DNA from: Bradyrhizobium sp. CCGUVB1N3
GTDB taxonomy: Bacteria > Pseudomonadota > Alphaproteobacteria > Rhizobiales > Xanthobacteraceae
DNA: 64,000 nucleotides
Direction: 5' to 3'
NCBI RefSeq assembly: GCF_024199925.1
Contig: NZ_JANADR010000001.1
Span: 9,489,501-9,553,500 of the forward strand
Shown: one piece after another, positions 17,310 through 25,654 of the stretch
Layout: every line of letters starts with the position of its first letter
Position numbering within the stretch: position 1 is the stretch's first letter
Notes under the pieces: generated by a model
What the model was told of the DNA's origin: nothing
What the model saw: the letters and a program-made list of their open reading frames with translations, nothing else
Database searches by the model: none
Made by a program: the position numbers and the translations under genes

Positions 17310-18350
17310 ATGGACGGTGATTTGTGGCTGCGGGCATCCTTGAGCGACGCGAGCGCTGGCCTCGCACGCGTGCGAAACAGTGCTGCTGCGTTTCTTGAGG
17401 AATTTTCTGCTTCTGCTTCCAAAGAGAAGAAGGAGCATTGGATTCTCAATTGGATGACGGCTGGTGATCGGCATCGCGCATCGGCCGAACTCGCAGCCAA
17501 GGACAACCTGCCGGATAGAGCCAGTGAATTCTGGCTTTGCGCCCTGACTGCGTTTGAAGTGGCGAGACAACTGGCTTGTCCGGAGAATTCATCCGGCGCC
17601 GTACTTGCGGACAGGATCGAGGGGAGTCTCAGAAGCTTTGAATCTTGTGCGCCTGATCGGGTGGAGCGAGTAGAGATCGAGCTTTTCGAGGGAGTGCTTC
17701 TTGCCGGGTATTTTCTGCCGGCGGCGCGTTCCGAACAACCGGCACCTGCGGTCATTTTCGTTAGCGACGAGGAGTCTCCGGCCGAGTCGATCGTGAGTCG
17801 GCTATTGCCCGCCGTCAACGATCGTAATCTGTCGGTTCTCGTCGTGAGCGGAGACGATGCATCAAAACATCGTCTGTTCAAGCCCGAAGCCTTCTTGGCG
17901 AGTTGGCTAAATTATCTGGAATGCCGATCGGACGTTGATGCCGGCCGAATTGCTGTCAGCGGCGAGAGAACGGCCGCCGGCTATGCAGCGCGGATCGCCG
18001 CATCCGATCGCAGGATAGTGGCCGCCGTATGCGACGGCGGCCTTTGGGCATCGCTCCGACATCGAGCCAGCGTGGGCTGGATGACGGGAATATGGGACAC
18101 GGCCGGCGATCGTACGCGAACGTCAAGTCTGCAGTTGGTCCGCCGAATGCGGTGCCCGGTCTTGATCGTTGCGGGTAGCCGAGCGCTGTTCGACCAGCAG
18201 AGCGCTCTTGAGCTGCAAGCCGACTGCAAGCTTGCCGGATTGGATTGTTCCGTTGCAGTACATCAAGCCTCTGGCGAGCTTGAGAATTTCGTCACAAAGG
18301 ACGACCTCGTTCTTGATTGGCTTGAGCGGAAGCTGCGGTCACGCGGGTAG
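17310..18350 (+). CDS. Alpha/beta-hydrolase-like protein, probably catalytically inactive
   Basis: A 346-residue protein with an N-terminal helical region (1-115) and an alpha/beta-hydrolase domain (about 118-346). Strand order and spacing resemble the FrsA/2,6-dihydroxypseudooxynicotine hydrolase group: VEIELFEGVLLAGYFLPA, PAVIFVSDEES, DAGRIAVSG, IVAAVCDGG, CPVLIVAGSRALF. The nucleophile elbow normally reads G-x-S-x-G after that strand. Here residues 218-222 are GERTA, so the serine is replaced. The usual Asp after the GSR strand and the usual His near the end are also not visible. The start is ATG at 17310 without a good ribosome site. GC is lower than in surrounding genes. It may be a pseudoenzyme or a decaying gene. 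Confidence 0.65.
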   Translation: MDGDLWLRASLSDASAGLARVRNSAAAFLEEFSASASKEKKEHWILNWMTAGDRHRASAELAAKDNLPDRASEFWLCALTAFEVARQLACPENSSGAVLADRIEGSLRSFESCAPDRVERVEIELFEGVLLAGYFLPAARSEQPAPAVIFVSDEESPAESIVSRLLPAVNDRNLSVLVVSGDDASKHRLFKPEAFLASWLNYLECRSDVDAGRIAVSGERTAAGYAARIAASDRRIVAAVCDGGLWASLRHRASVGWMTGIWDTAGDRTRTSSLQLVRRMRCPVLIVAGSRALFDQQSALELQADCKLAGLDCSVAVHQASGELENFVTKDDLVLDWLERKLRSRG

Positions 18351-18442
18351 TTTGAGTCAATAAACTACCTGTAGCCAAAGAAGCTCAAATCGAACGGCTG
18401 CCGGCTGTGTAACTCCAAAGCCTCGTGCGTTGCTGCCCCTGA

Positions 18443-18955
18443 TCACGAGATATCTATGGCTAGCAATCTGGACGCCAACCGCGCATTCTTCGCAATCGTC
18501 GTCAGCGCGACGTTGATGTCTGCCAGGGTTTTCTCGTCGAACTCGTTGAACATAGTCGAGTTTAGAGCAAGCTTCCTCTTGGCGAGCTTCGCAATTTCAG
18601 CTTGTGCCTTGGTGGTAAGAGACATCAAGACGTAACGTGCGTCGTCTGCACGAGTCGCGCGCGACAGGAAGCCGTCCTTCTCGAGACTCTTCGTCTGATT
18701 GGTGACGAACGCCGGATGAATCCGCAACTTGTTCGCGACATCGATTCCAGCCACGCCCTGTCCCCCATCATCCAACTCGTCGATGGCCATCAGAATCAGC
18801 CATTGCGGTTCCGTGATGCCGAGGAGTTCGGCCCAGCTCTTATGGATCTCCTCCAATTGAGAGTGGATCTCCACCACATTCCAGATGAAATCCTTGATTG
18901 CCCGGTCGAGGTTTCTCTCGATCATTTTGAGTTCCAGCGAGGTTGGAGGCACCAC
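18443..18955 (-). CDS. MarR family transcriptional regulator
   Basis: A 170-residue winged-helix protein. The N-terminal dimer helix is followed by ITEPQWLILMAIDELDDGGQGVAGIDVANKLRIHPAFVTNQTKSLEKDGFLSRA (split as helices 2-4) and the wing DDARYVLMSLTTKAQ. This is the standard MarR layout with the DxR wing signature (DDAR). MarR proteins usually respond to small aromatic ligands. It converges with the hydrolase-like gene, so a regulatory link is not implied by orientation. The start could be 18955 or ten codons later (MIERNLD). GC is low, as for its neighbour. Confidence 0.85.
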   Translation of the reverse strand: MVPPTSLELKMIERNLDRAIKDFIWNVVEIHSQLEEIHKSWAELLGITEPQWLILMAIDELDDGGQGVAGIDVANKLRIHPAFVTNQTKSLEKDGFLSRATRADDARYVLMSLTTKAQAEIAKLAKRKLALNSTMFNEFDEKTLADINVALTTIAKNARLASRLLAIDIS

Positions 18956-19080
18956 AGCCTTTTAACTAGCTACTCTACTGTCATCTCAAGTGATTTTGCT
19001 CTCAGATATTTGTTATCCACGGAGGTAAAATGCCCGATTTTCGCGGCTAGATAGCGGCAAGCATCGGCCTGAATTGAGAC

Positions 19081-19109
19081 TTGCAAATATTAATTGATTG
19101 AGATAATTA
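19081..19109 (+). promoter_or_regulatory. Sigma-70 type promoter of a candidate small RNA
   Basis: -35 TTGCAA (19081-19086), 17-base spacer, -10 TAATTA (19104-19109). No coding sequence follows before the terminator at 19183-19211. Confidence 0.5.
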
Positions 19110-19115
19110 TCGTCA

Positions 19116-19211
19116 CGGTTACGGGCAGTGCGAACTCTTCAATAAGGGGTTCTGAAACACCGCTCGTTAAACCTCCAAGGAAACCCTCGGGATGCCCCCC
19201 GAGGGTTTTTT
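19116..19211 (+). ncRNA. Candidate small RNA (about 95 nt)
   Basis: A promoter-like sequence ends at 19109 and a strong intrinsic terminator ends at about 19211. Between them lies no reading frame with a start codon and ribosome site. The transcript would contain the unpaired segment ACCTCCAAGG just before the terminator hairpin. CCTCC there is complementary to Shine-Dalgarno sequences, a common feature of trans-acting small RNAs. This is inference from sequence only. Confidence 0.45.
19183..19211 (+). terminator. Strong rho-independent terminator with no upstream gene
   Basis: Stem ACCCTCGGG (19183-19191), loop ATGCCC, stem CCCGAGGGT (19198-19206), then T run. The nearest upstream gene (MarR) is on the other strand and ends far away, so the terminator serves an unannotated plus-strand transcript. 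Confidence 0.8.
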
Positions 19212-19313
19212 GCTTTTGATCTCGGTACGAAATCGGCTCAAATCCCTCGAATTCGGTGGTGTTGCACTCCTACAACAGCTCGTCACGAACAGTCGATTGA
19301 TTGAAACAATTAA

Positions 19314-19342
19314 TTGAGGCGATTGTTTTGGTGAATTATATC
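19314..19342 (+). promoter_or_regulatory. Putative promoter of the porin gene
   Basis: -35 TTGAGG (19314-19319), 17-base spacer, -10 TATATC (19337-19342). It implies a 5' leader of about 130 bases before the porin start at 19482, room for post-transcriptional control. Confidence 0.45.
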
Positions 19343-19481
19343 GAACTTAACGACGGAGGGGGGCACCTCGAAGTCGTTTCCGCAACCGGAGACCGGGGCG
19401 GGCGAATGGGGAATTGAGGGGCCGGAGGCCGCGATCTTCGATCGCGTCCAAGTCGCCCAACACCAACTTGGAGGTAAGCAA

Positions 19482-20984
19482 ATGAAATTGATGAAGAGCC
19501 TTTTGCTCGGTTCGGCGGCGGGTCTGATCGCCGTGGGCGGAGCGCAGGCAGCCGATCTGCCCGTGAAGGCCAAGGCGGTCGAATACGTGAAGATCTGCTC
19601 GCTGTACGGCGCAGGCTTCTACTACATGCCGGGCACTGATACCTGCATCAAGTTCGGTGGTTACACGCACGGCACGGTGGCGCTCGGCACCAACAACATG
19701 TACGGCTTCGCCGGCGGCGTCACCGGTGCAAACAACCGTCTGAGCAACTACTACACGTCTCGTGCCCGCTTCGATATGACCGTCGACACCCGCACCGCGA
19801 CCGAGTATGGCGTTGTTCGCACCTACGCCGATTTCGCTCTCAGCTGGGTGAGCGGCGGCTACGCGGGCGGCGCCACCGCCCCCGCCCTGACCGCATATGA
19901 CACCAGCACCGCAGTCTCGCTCGGCCTGTACCACGCGTTCGTCCAGTTCGCTGGCTTCACCTTTGGTCGTACCGCCTCGGTGTTCGACGCTCCTTGGACG
20001 GGTTATCCGGCTGGCGGTCCCGATACGCTCCCGGGCGGCAGCAACCAGGTCATCGGCATCAACCAGGCTACCTACACGGCAGACTTCGGTCAGGGCATCA
20101 CCGGTTCGATCTCGTTGCAGGATGCGGTTTCGCAGACCCAGTCGAACCTCTGGAACCTGTCGGGTGCGACCGCTGGCGGCATGATCGCCGGCACGTATGG
20201 TTCCGCCGATTGGGGTGGCTCGCGCTCTCCGGACATCGTCGGTGCCATCCGCGTCGACCAGGCCTGGGGTCTGTTCCAGATCTCCGCGGCGGCGCATGAC
20301 ATGCATGCGGCCTACTACGGCGCGACTGAGACGACCGGTCACCCCGACGACAAGTGGGGCTGGGCAGTTCAGGCGGCGTTGTCGATCAAGAACATCCCGA
20401 CCGGACCTGGCGATACCATCAACTTGACGGCCGTCTATACGGATGGTGCGACCAAGTACAACTTCCAGACTTTGTTCCCGCAGTCCTTCGCGATCTACAG
20501 CGGCACGGGCCTCGCCGGCGCCTATCAGAGCGTCGGGATCGCCGGTCTGGCTGATGGTGTCTTCACCGGAACGTCTGCCGCCAATGGCAGCTCGATCGAA
20601 AGCGTGAAGACCTGGGGTATCCGCGGTGGCTATACGCACAACTGGAGCCCGACCTGGGCGAGCGGCCTCTACGGTGCGTATGCTCAGCTGAAGTATGGCA
20701 GCAACGGCGCCGCGACGATCTGCGCCAACGCCGGCACCCTGCTCGGCTTCGTCGGCACCTGCAGCCCCAACTTCAACGTTGGCATCATCGGTACCAACCT
20801 CGTCTGGACTCCGGTGAAGAACCTGGCCTTCACGGCGGACGTCAACTGGACCCATCTCGACCAGAAGTACTCGGGAACGTTCACGAGCCCGGCGGTGGCC
20901 TCGATTGCCAAGCCGGCAGCTGTGTACGAGGCGAAGGATCAGGACGCCGTCAGCGTTCGGCTCACCGCTGCGCGCAACTTCTAA
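19482..20984 (+). CDS. Outer-membrane porin (alphaproteobacterial Porin_2 type)
   Basis: A 500-residue trimeric-type porin. Residues 1-23 are a signal peptide ending GGAQA-ADLP, the conserved cleavage region of rhizobial porins. The mature N-terminus ADLPVKAKAVEYVKICSLYGAGFYYMPGTDTCIKFGG is the family signature, with two cysteines. The rest alternates amphipathic strands with aromatic girdle residues, and it ends DAVSVRLTAARNF with the terminal Phe needed for barrel assembly. AGGAGG-type ribosome site (GGAGGTAAGC) precedes the ATG. A terminator follows at 21011-21037. It should allow diffusion of small hydrophilic solutes. Confidence 0.93.
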   Translation: MKLMKSLLLGSAAGLIAVGGAQAADLPVKAKAVEYVKICSLYGAGFYYMPGTDTCIKFGGYTHGTVALGTNNMYGFAGGVTGANNRLSNYYTSRARFDMTVDTRTATEYGVVRTYADFALSWVSGGYAGGATAPALTAYDTSTAVSLGLYHAFVQFAGFTFGRTASVFDAPWTGYPAGGPDTLPGGSNQVIGINQATYTADFGQGITGSISLQDAVSQTQSNLWNLSGATAGGMIAGTYGSADWGGSRSPDIVGAIRVDQAWGLFQISAAAHDMHAAYYGATETTGHPDDKWGWAVQAALSIKNIPTGPGDTINLTAVYTDGATKYNFQTLFPQSFAIYSGTGLAGAYQSVGIAGLADGVFTGTSAANGSSIESVKTWGIRGGYTHNWSPTWASGLYGAYAQLKYGSNGAATICANAGTLLGFVGTCSPNFNVGIIGTNLVWTPVKNLAFTADVNWTHLDQKYSGTFTSPAVASIAKPAAVYEAKDQDAVSVRLTAARNF

Positions 20985-21010
20985 GATCGATCTTTCGACC
21001 GATCAGAGAA

Positions 21011-21037
21011 CCCCGGCGGGCAACCGCCGGGGTTTTT
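21011..21037 (+). terminator. Rho-independent terminator after the porin gene
   Basis: CCCCGGCGG (21011-21019), loop GCAA, CCGCCGGGG (21024-21032), TTTTT. Confidence 0.88.
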
Positions 21038-21252
21038 CTTTGCGGCTTATGTTCGAGCGGAACGGGTCTTTCTCGGGATCAACTGCCTCAGGCTAGGACT
21101 GCAATCCGCATGTCGGTCGCAGATTGGCTTTGGCTTCGGCTTCGAGTCGCTGCTCACTGACCGGAAGCTCGCGAAAGCCGCCGCAGACAGCGCGGAGTGA
21201 GTTCTTGCGAATCAGCTCGCGGGTTCGGACCTGCCTAGCCGCGCGCTCGCGC

Positions 21253-21277
21253 AATTCCATTACCCCTGGGGTAATGG
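21253..21277. promoter_or_regulatory. 25-bp perfect palindrome upstream of the XRE regulator gene
   Basis: Half-site TTCCATTACCCC, central T, then its exact complement, ending at 21277. It lies 33 bases before the ATG of the XRE gene. Size and position fit an autoregulatory operator. Confidence 0.75.
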
Positions 21278-21310
21278 AAGGGCCGAAATCCGCATGCTAC
21301 GTTTTTGACC

Positions 21311-22132
21311 ATGAACGCATATGCATCCGCCGCGCAGGCCGAGCGCGCCCAGCCTATCCATATCGGCGACCACTTGCGCGAATGGCGGCAGCGCCGCCGC
21401 ATGAGCCAGCTCGATCTCGCAGGCGAAGCGGAGATCTCGGCGCGGCATTTGAGCTTCGTCGAGACCGGCCGCGCGACGCCCTCGCGCGAGATGGTGCTGA
21501 GGCTTGCCGAGCGGCTCGATGTTCCCCTGCGCGAGCGCAACGTGCTGCTGGTCTCGGCCGGCTACGCGCCGGCCTTTCCGCAGCGCCCGCTGGAGGATCC
21601 GGCCTTGAAGTCAGCCCGCCAGGCGATCGACCTCGTTCTCAGGGCGCACGAGCCGAACCCGGCACTCGCCTATGACCGGCACTGGAATCTGGTCTCGGCG
21701 AATCGCATGGTGGCGCCGCTCCTGGCTGGCATCCCGCAGCGGCTGCTCGGCCAGCCCTTCAACGTGCTGCGACTCGCCTTCCATCCCGAAGCGCTCGCGC
21801 CACGCACCGTCAATCTCGCCGAATGGTGCGGGCATCTGCTGGAGCGGCTGCACCGGCAATGCGAGGCGACCGCCGACCCCGAATTGATCAAGCTCTACAA
21901 TGATCTGAAGAGCTATCCGATTCCGGCACGCTCCGCGCCGCTGTCGCACGACAATGTCGCGATTCCCTTCAAGCTGCGGCATGAGGGCGAGATACTAAGT
22001 TTCTTTTCCACCACCATGGTGTTCGGCACGCCCGTCGACATCACGCTGTCGGAGCTCGCGCTGGAGACGTTCTTCCCGGCGGATGAGCGCACGGCCGAGC
22101 GGCTGAAGCAGATGGCGGCCAGAATGGGCTAG
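21311..22132 (+). CDS. XRE-family regulator with MmyB-like ligand-binding domain
   Basis: A 273-residue transcription regulator. Residues 15-72 are a helix-turn-helix: IGDHLREWRQRRRMSQLDLA, then EISARHLSFVETGRATPSREMVLRLAERL. Residues 100-265 match the MmyB-like domain, a PAS-like fold that binds acyl chains in known structures (ALAYDRHWNLVSANRM, and later LSFFSTTMVFGTPVDITLSELALETFFPADERT). The ATG at 21311 is preferred over a TTG at 21305. A 25-bp palindrome lies just upstream. The DsbA-like oxidoreductase gene follows by 70 bases on the same strand and may be a target. Confidence 0.9.
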   Translation: MNAYASAAQAERAQPIHIGDHLREWRQRRRMSQLDLAGEAEISARHLSFVETGRATPSREMVLRLAERLDVPLRERNVLLVSAGYAPAFPQRPLEDPALKSARQAIDLVLRAHEPNPALAYDRHWNLVSANRMVAPLLAGIPQRLLGQPFNVLRLAFHPEALAPRTVNLAEWCGHLLERLHRQCEATADPELIKLYNDLKSYPIPARSAPLSHDNVAIPFKLRHEGEILSFFSTTMVFGTPVDITLSELALETFFPADERTAERLKQMAARMG

Positions 22133-22202
22133 CGCCCTTGCCTCGGGGCTCGTTCGGCTTATCTTCCGGCGGAACCGATGGTCCGCCCGAAGGAGATCGC
22201 CC

Positions 22203-22883
22203 ATGAGCTCACCTAACATGAGCACGCTCAAGCCGCTTCAGATCGACGTCGTCTCCGACGTGGTGTGCCCCTGGTGCTATATCGGCAAGCGCCGAATCGA
22301 GAATGCGCTCGCGCTGGTGCCGGATGTGCCGGTCGAGCTCAACTTCCGCCCGTTCTTCCTCAATCCCTGGGTGCCGCGCGAGGGCATCAGCCGCGAGGAA
22401 TATCTGACCAAGAAGTTCGGCTCGGTCGAGGCCTATAAGGGCATTGCCGGCCGCGTGGTCGCGGCCGCAGGCGAGGAGGGGCTGACCTATCGGCCGGATC
22501 TCGTGCAGCGCCAGCCCAACACGATCGACTGCCATCGGCTGATCCATTGGGCTGAGGCTGCCGGCAAGGCGCCCGAAATGAAGCAGCGGCTGATGGAGCT
22601 CTATTTCCGCGACGGCGGCGATCTCACCGAGGTGAACGTGCTGGTGCAGGCGGCGGCCGATGTCGGGCTCAATGCGGACGACGTGCGGCGGCGGCTTGCC
22701 ACCGACGAGGACGTCGCCCTGATCTCGGCGCAGGCGCAGGACGCCGCCGAGAAGGGCATCTCCGGCGTGCCGACCTATGTCTTCGCGCAGAAATACGCCG
22801 TCTCCGGCGCGCAGGATCCGAATCTGCTCGCGCGCGCGATCCGCCAGGTGTCGGAGGAGATCAACGCGCAGGCGGCGGAGTAG
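22203..22883 (+). CDS. DsbA family oxidoreductase (FrnE/HCCA isomerase-like)
   Basis: A 226-residue thioredoxin-fold protein with the active-site CPWC at residues 22-25 in DVVSDVVCPWCYIGKRRIE. This is the FrnE-like arrangement with helical insert (residues 65-170). The cis-proline region GISGVPTYVFAQKYAVSGAQ is conserved. It has no signal peptide, so it is cytosolic. That suits FrnE-like disulfide isomerases or polyketide-related oxidoreductases rather than periplasmic DsbA. AAGGAG lies upstream of the ATG. It probably belongs with the XRE regulator gene before it. Confidence 0.88.
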   Translation: MSSPNMSTLKPLQIDVVSDVVCPWCYIGKRRIENALALVPDVPVELNFRPFFLNPWVPREGISREEYLTKKFGSVEAYKGIAGRVVAAAGEEGLTYRPDLVQRQPNTIDCHRLIHWAEAAGKAPEMKQRLMELYFRDGGDLTEVNVLVQAAADVGLNADDVRRRLATDEDVALISAQAQDAAEKGISGVPTYVFAQKYAVSGAQDPNLLARAIRQVSEEINAQAAE

Positions 22884-22886
22884 ACG

Positions 22887-24098
22887 TCACCTGCGAAGCA
22901 GGTGAAGCGCTCGCCGCGCGATGTCCAGCGCGGCATTGCGCGCGACGAGTGCCGCATGGATCAACGCCGCCATCGCATCATTCCGCCGCAGTGGAATCAG
23001 CACATCACCGATTGCAAAACGGCCGCGCCAGATCGGGTTGATCATGGGGTGATCGACGCTGGCGGTGGAATCGGCGCTCGTGATGGCCGGATCGGCGCAG
23101 AGATGGCGGGTCAGCTCGACGGTGAGCTGCACGCCCGGCGAATACCTTGCAAAGCGCTCGTCGATGCCGAGCTTGAAGAAGAAGGCGCGGTCGCGATGGC
23201 GCAGCACGATGCCGGCGGCAATCGGCGTTTCTCCGGCGCGCAGGCTGATGATCTCGCATTGACCGGTTTCGGCGAGCGCAGCCGCGGCACGGCGAATGAA
23301 GGTGGCATCGCCTGCATGCTGGATCAGCGCGGTCCCGCGCTTGCCTTTCCAGCCGCCCGCCTCGAGTCGCAAGAATGTTTCGAGCGCTGCTTTAACCGCG
23401 TCAGGCGTGCGCGCAACTTCGAACGTGACCGGACCATGCTCTTCGAGCCGGTGCCGCTGGCGCCGAAGCTCCTTGAGCTTCTTCGTCCCGAGCGCCTCGC
23501 GCAGCAGCGCATCGCCATCCTGCGTCGCATCGAGACTGGCGCGCACGTAAGAACTCAGCACGCGCGGCTTCAAACCGTCGCGAGACAAGATTGCAGTCAG
23601 CGATTTCATCGCCGCACCGTCAAGCGCGACGTCGCGCAGGATCAACGTGTGGGCGCCGGCATCGCGCGCTTGATCGAGCAGGCGCGTCGCGGCTTCGCTC
23701 GCGGTGTCACGATCAAGCAGCGGGCTGCACAGCGTGCCGTAGGGATGCGCGCTCACCAGCGCGGGCAGGGGGATTTTCCAGGCGCGCCATAGCGAGACGA
23801 CCGGCAGCAGCCCGATCAGTTGTGCAGATGGGCTCAGCGCGCGCAGCGCCATTGCGCCGGTGCGGCCGCGGGCCGTCGCGCTGACGGCGAGCACCCAGGG
23901 TGGTAGATAATAGCCGTTCGGCTCGATCGCCTGCGCGCTGAGCGCCTGCCATTGCCCCACCTCGACGGACGCAAGCGGGACGAGCGGCTCAGGGTCGGAG
24001 AGGTTACGGGCGCGCGGAGCCGTGGCATCGCTTGCCGATGCGCTCTTGACCGCAGCTCGATGTGCGATATCGACCACGTTCCGTCGTTCCCCGTTCAC
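22887..24098 (-). CDS. GNAT-superfamily acyltransferase of the CelD/BcsL (FemAB-like) type
   Basis: A 403-residue cytosolic protein with two tandem GNAT-like halves. The second half carries LKELRRQRHRLEEHGPVTF and FLRLEAGGWKGKRGTAL, plus HRDRAFFFKLGIDERFARYSPGVQL, the hallmark of the CelD/BcsL family linked to cellulose and exopolysaccharide production. Members often acylate sugars or peptides. The C-terminus is rich in Ala/Arg and may be a short membrane-associated helix. It converges on the DsbA-like gene (4-base gap). No polysaccharide genes are nearby, so the target is open. Confidence 0.82.
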   Translation of the reverse strand: MNGERRNVVDIAHRAAVKSASASDATAPRARNLSDPEPLVPLASVEVGQWQALSAQAIEPNGYYLPPWVLAVSATARGRTGAMALRALSPSAQLIGLLPVVSLWRAWKIPLPALVSAHPYGTLCSPLLDRDTASEAATRLLDQARDAGAHTLILRDVALDGAAMKSLTAILSRDGLKPRVLSSYVRASLDATQDGDALLREALGTKKLKELRRQRHRLEEHGPVTFEVARTPDAVKAALETFLRLEAGGWKGKRGTALIQHAGDATFIRRAAAALAETGQCEIISLRAGETPIAAGIVLRHRDRAFFFKLGIDERFARYSPGVQLTVELTRHLCADPAITSADSTASVDHPMINPIWRGRFAIGDVLIPLRRNDAMAALIHAALVARNAALDIARRALHLLRR

Positions 24099-24328
24099 GC
24101 CGCCCGGGCCGGAGTCCGAGCCGCATCACGGCTCATGCTTAGCGCAAACATTGGAAAATACCGTTGGCGCAAGGCTTCAATTCGAGCGGTAGTGTTAACG
24201 TCCCGTTGACCACATCCGCGGCAAGCCGCCGGATGCCGCCCTGTTACTGGTCGGCCGGCACAAAATGATCCAGGTCGGTTAAGCCCGCCTGACCGGGCCA
24301 CCATCAACCAATGACGCAAAAACGAAAC

Positions 24329-24358
24329 AGGACCGGACGACGATTGTCGTCCGGTCCT
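24329..24358 (-). terminator. Hairpin terminator after the 24380-24706 gene
   Basis: AGGACCGGACGAC (24329-24341), loop GATT, GTCGTCCGGTCCT (24346-24358). Read on the minus strand it lies 21 bases after the stop, followed by GTTTCGTTTTTG. The 13-bp stem is perfect and may act in both directions. Confidence 0.7.
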
Positions 24359-24379
24359 TTCCGATTCCATGCGACGGAA

Positions 24380-24706
24380 CTAGTAGCGATCGTCGCCGAC
24401 ACCCACGCCTACACTAACGCCCGGCGTGCGAATGCCGACGCCCGCGCGCGGTTCGTCCCAGTCGCGATAGCTGCGTCGCTCATAGTAACGCTCGCGCGGC
24501 ATGTAGCCGTAGGAATCGCGGATGATCACGCGCGCGCCGTTATGGGTGCGCCAGCAGCGGCCGGCGTCGTCGCAGACGAGGCGCACCTGCTGCACGAGAT
24601 CGGGATTGGCGTATTCGCTGGTCGCGGAGATGTCGGTAGCCTTCGCGACTCCTGTCGCGGCCAGGGCCCCGACGCCTGCCAGCAGCGCAATCATCGTTGT
24701 CCTCAT
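24380..24706 (-). CDS. Exported hypothetical protein (108 aa)
   Basis: Starts MRTTMIALLAGVGALAATGV with a signal peptide ending near AKATD. The mature part has two cysteines (VCDDAGRCWRT), a Tyr/Arg-rich middle (YGYMPRERYYERRSYRDWD) and a Gly/Val tail GVSVGVGVGDDRY. GAGAGGACTG precedes the ATG at 24706. The same frame remains open far upstream on the minus strand, but that part shows Arg-rich noise and is not coding. Proteins with this Tyr/Arg layout are common in rhizobia and lack a known role. Confidence 0.75.
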   Translation of the reverse strand: MRTTMIALLAGVGALAATGVAKATDISATSEYANPDLVQQVRLVCDDAGRCWRTHNGARVIIRDSYGYMPRERYYERRSYRDWDEPRAGVGIRTPGVSVGVGVGDDRY

Positions 24707-24846
24707 CAGTCCTCTCCGTGGCAACTGCCCTCGGGGTGACAAGAGTGGGCGTGCGCATTCGTTCCGGATGTTCTTGCGGGTTTTCCCGGAACATGACCGT
24801 TGTTCTGGGGAACATGATGACGTTGAGCGGAAGACGAAGCTGTTTC

Positions 24847-25251
24847 CTAGATCGGCTCGTAGGTTTCGGATCCGCAGATGTCGTCGGCCTCTGCGCGCCG
24901 CCGGTCGACCATCTTGCCGCCGCTGATGGTCACGACATAGGTCTGGGTGCCGAGCGCGGCGCCGGTCGCCGATGTGAGCTGCGCGCGGACGCAGGACGTC
25001 CAGCCCGGTCCGCGGACTTCGTGATCGGGTGGGGCGACCTGCACCTCGCGCGGATATGACGTCGCCATGAAGACGAATTCGATCTGCTCGTGAACGATTT
25101 TTTTGACGTCTGGTGGCGGTTCGGGAGGCGGCTGCTCGGCGTCTTTCATGCGCATGAATTCGGGCACCGGCGCGCGGCTGTCGGCAAAGCCGCAGGCGCC
25201 GAGCGCCAGCGCGCCGGCGAGCAGTGCCGCATGAGCAACGATCCGTAGCAT
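24847..25251 (-). CDS. Putative lipoprotein of unknown function
   Basis: A 134-residue protein with a lipoprotein signal: basic start, hydrophobic HAALLAGALALGAC, lipobox LGAC with Cys20 as lipid anchor. Residues 35-50 are proline-rich (QPPPEPPPDVKK). The mature domain ends ETYEPI and has a second Cys pair (TSCVRAQ, DDICGSE). It is probably anchored in the outer or inner membrane facing the periplasm. No domain recognised. Confidence 0.75.
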   Translation of the reverse strand: MLRIVAHAALLAGALALGACGFADSRAPVPEFMRMKDAEQPPPEPPPDVKKIVHEQIEFVFMATSYPREVQVAPPDHEVRGPGWTSCVRAQLTSATGAALGTQTYVVTISGGKMVDRRRAEADDICGSETYEPI

Positions 25252-25408
25252 CCGTGAAGATCCCCCGCGTCCCGACAGATGGGTACGAAGACTGCCGATC
25301 GAAGCCCCCCTCGATCAACAATTGCTGAGCGGGACCGAACGGCCGGCGGGGATTTGCCAATGAGGCAATGCAGGCTAGGTTGATACGCCAGGTGGGAGGG
25401 ATTGACGG

Positions 25409-25639
25409 ATGAGGATTTTTGTCGTCGCGGTGATCGTGCTGGCATGCGTTGCCGCGCCTGCGCAGGCCCAAATGGGCGGCCGGCGCCACGGCAATGACGG
25501 CCCCAAGACCGAGAAGAAGGCTCCCGAGGTCGACGAGAAGGCGTACAAGGCAGCCCTCGATCGCATTCCCGATCCCAAGGAGAAATACGACCCGTGGGGC
25601 GGGGCGCGCCAGACCGAGCCCGCCAAGAAGCCGAAATAG
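25409..25639 (+). CDS. Small exported protein with YK..L..IPD.K...DPWGG motif, copy 1
   Basis: A 76-residue protein: signal peptide (residues 1-20, ending APAQAQ), a Gly/His/Lys spacer, then EVDEKAYKAALDRIPDPKEK and YDPWGGARQ. GGGAGG precedes the ATG. The same C-terminal pattern recurs in the unlinked gene at 29291-29584. The mature peptide is short, charged and rich in Lys. It starts 16 bases before the quinoprotein pseudogene and could share a transcript with it. Confidence 0.75.
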   Translation: MRIFVVAVIVLACVAAPAQAQMGGRRHGNDGPKTEKKAPEVDEKAYKAALDRIPDPKEKYDPWGGARQTEPAKKPK

Positions 25640-25654
25640 CACCGGGCGAGCCCG

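Noticed and set aside
19347..20855. A 502-codon frame antisense to the porin gene
   Set aside because: The porin has signal peptide, terminal Phe, ribosome site and terminator. The antisense frame has none.
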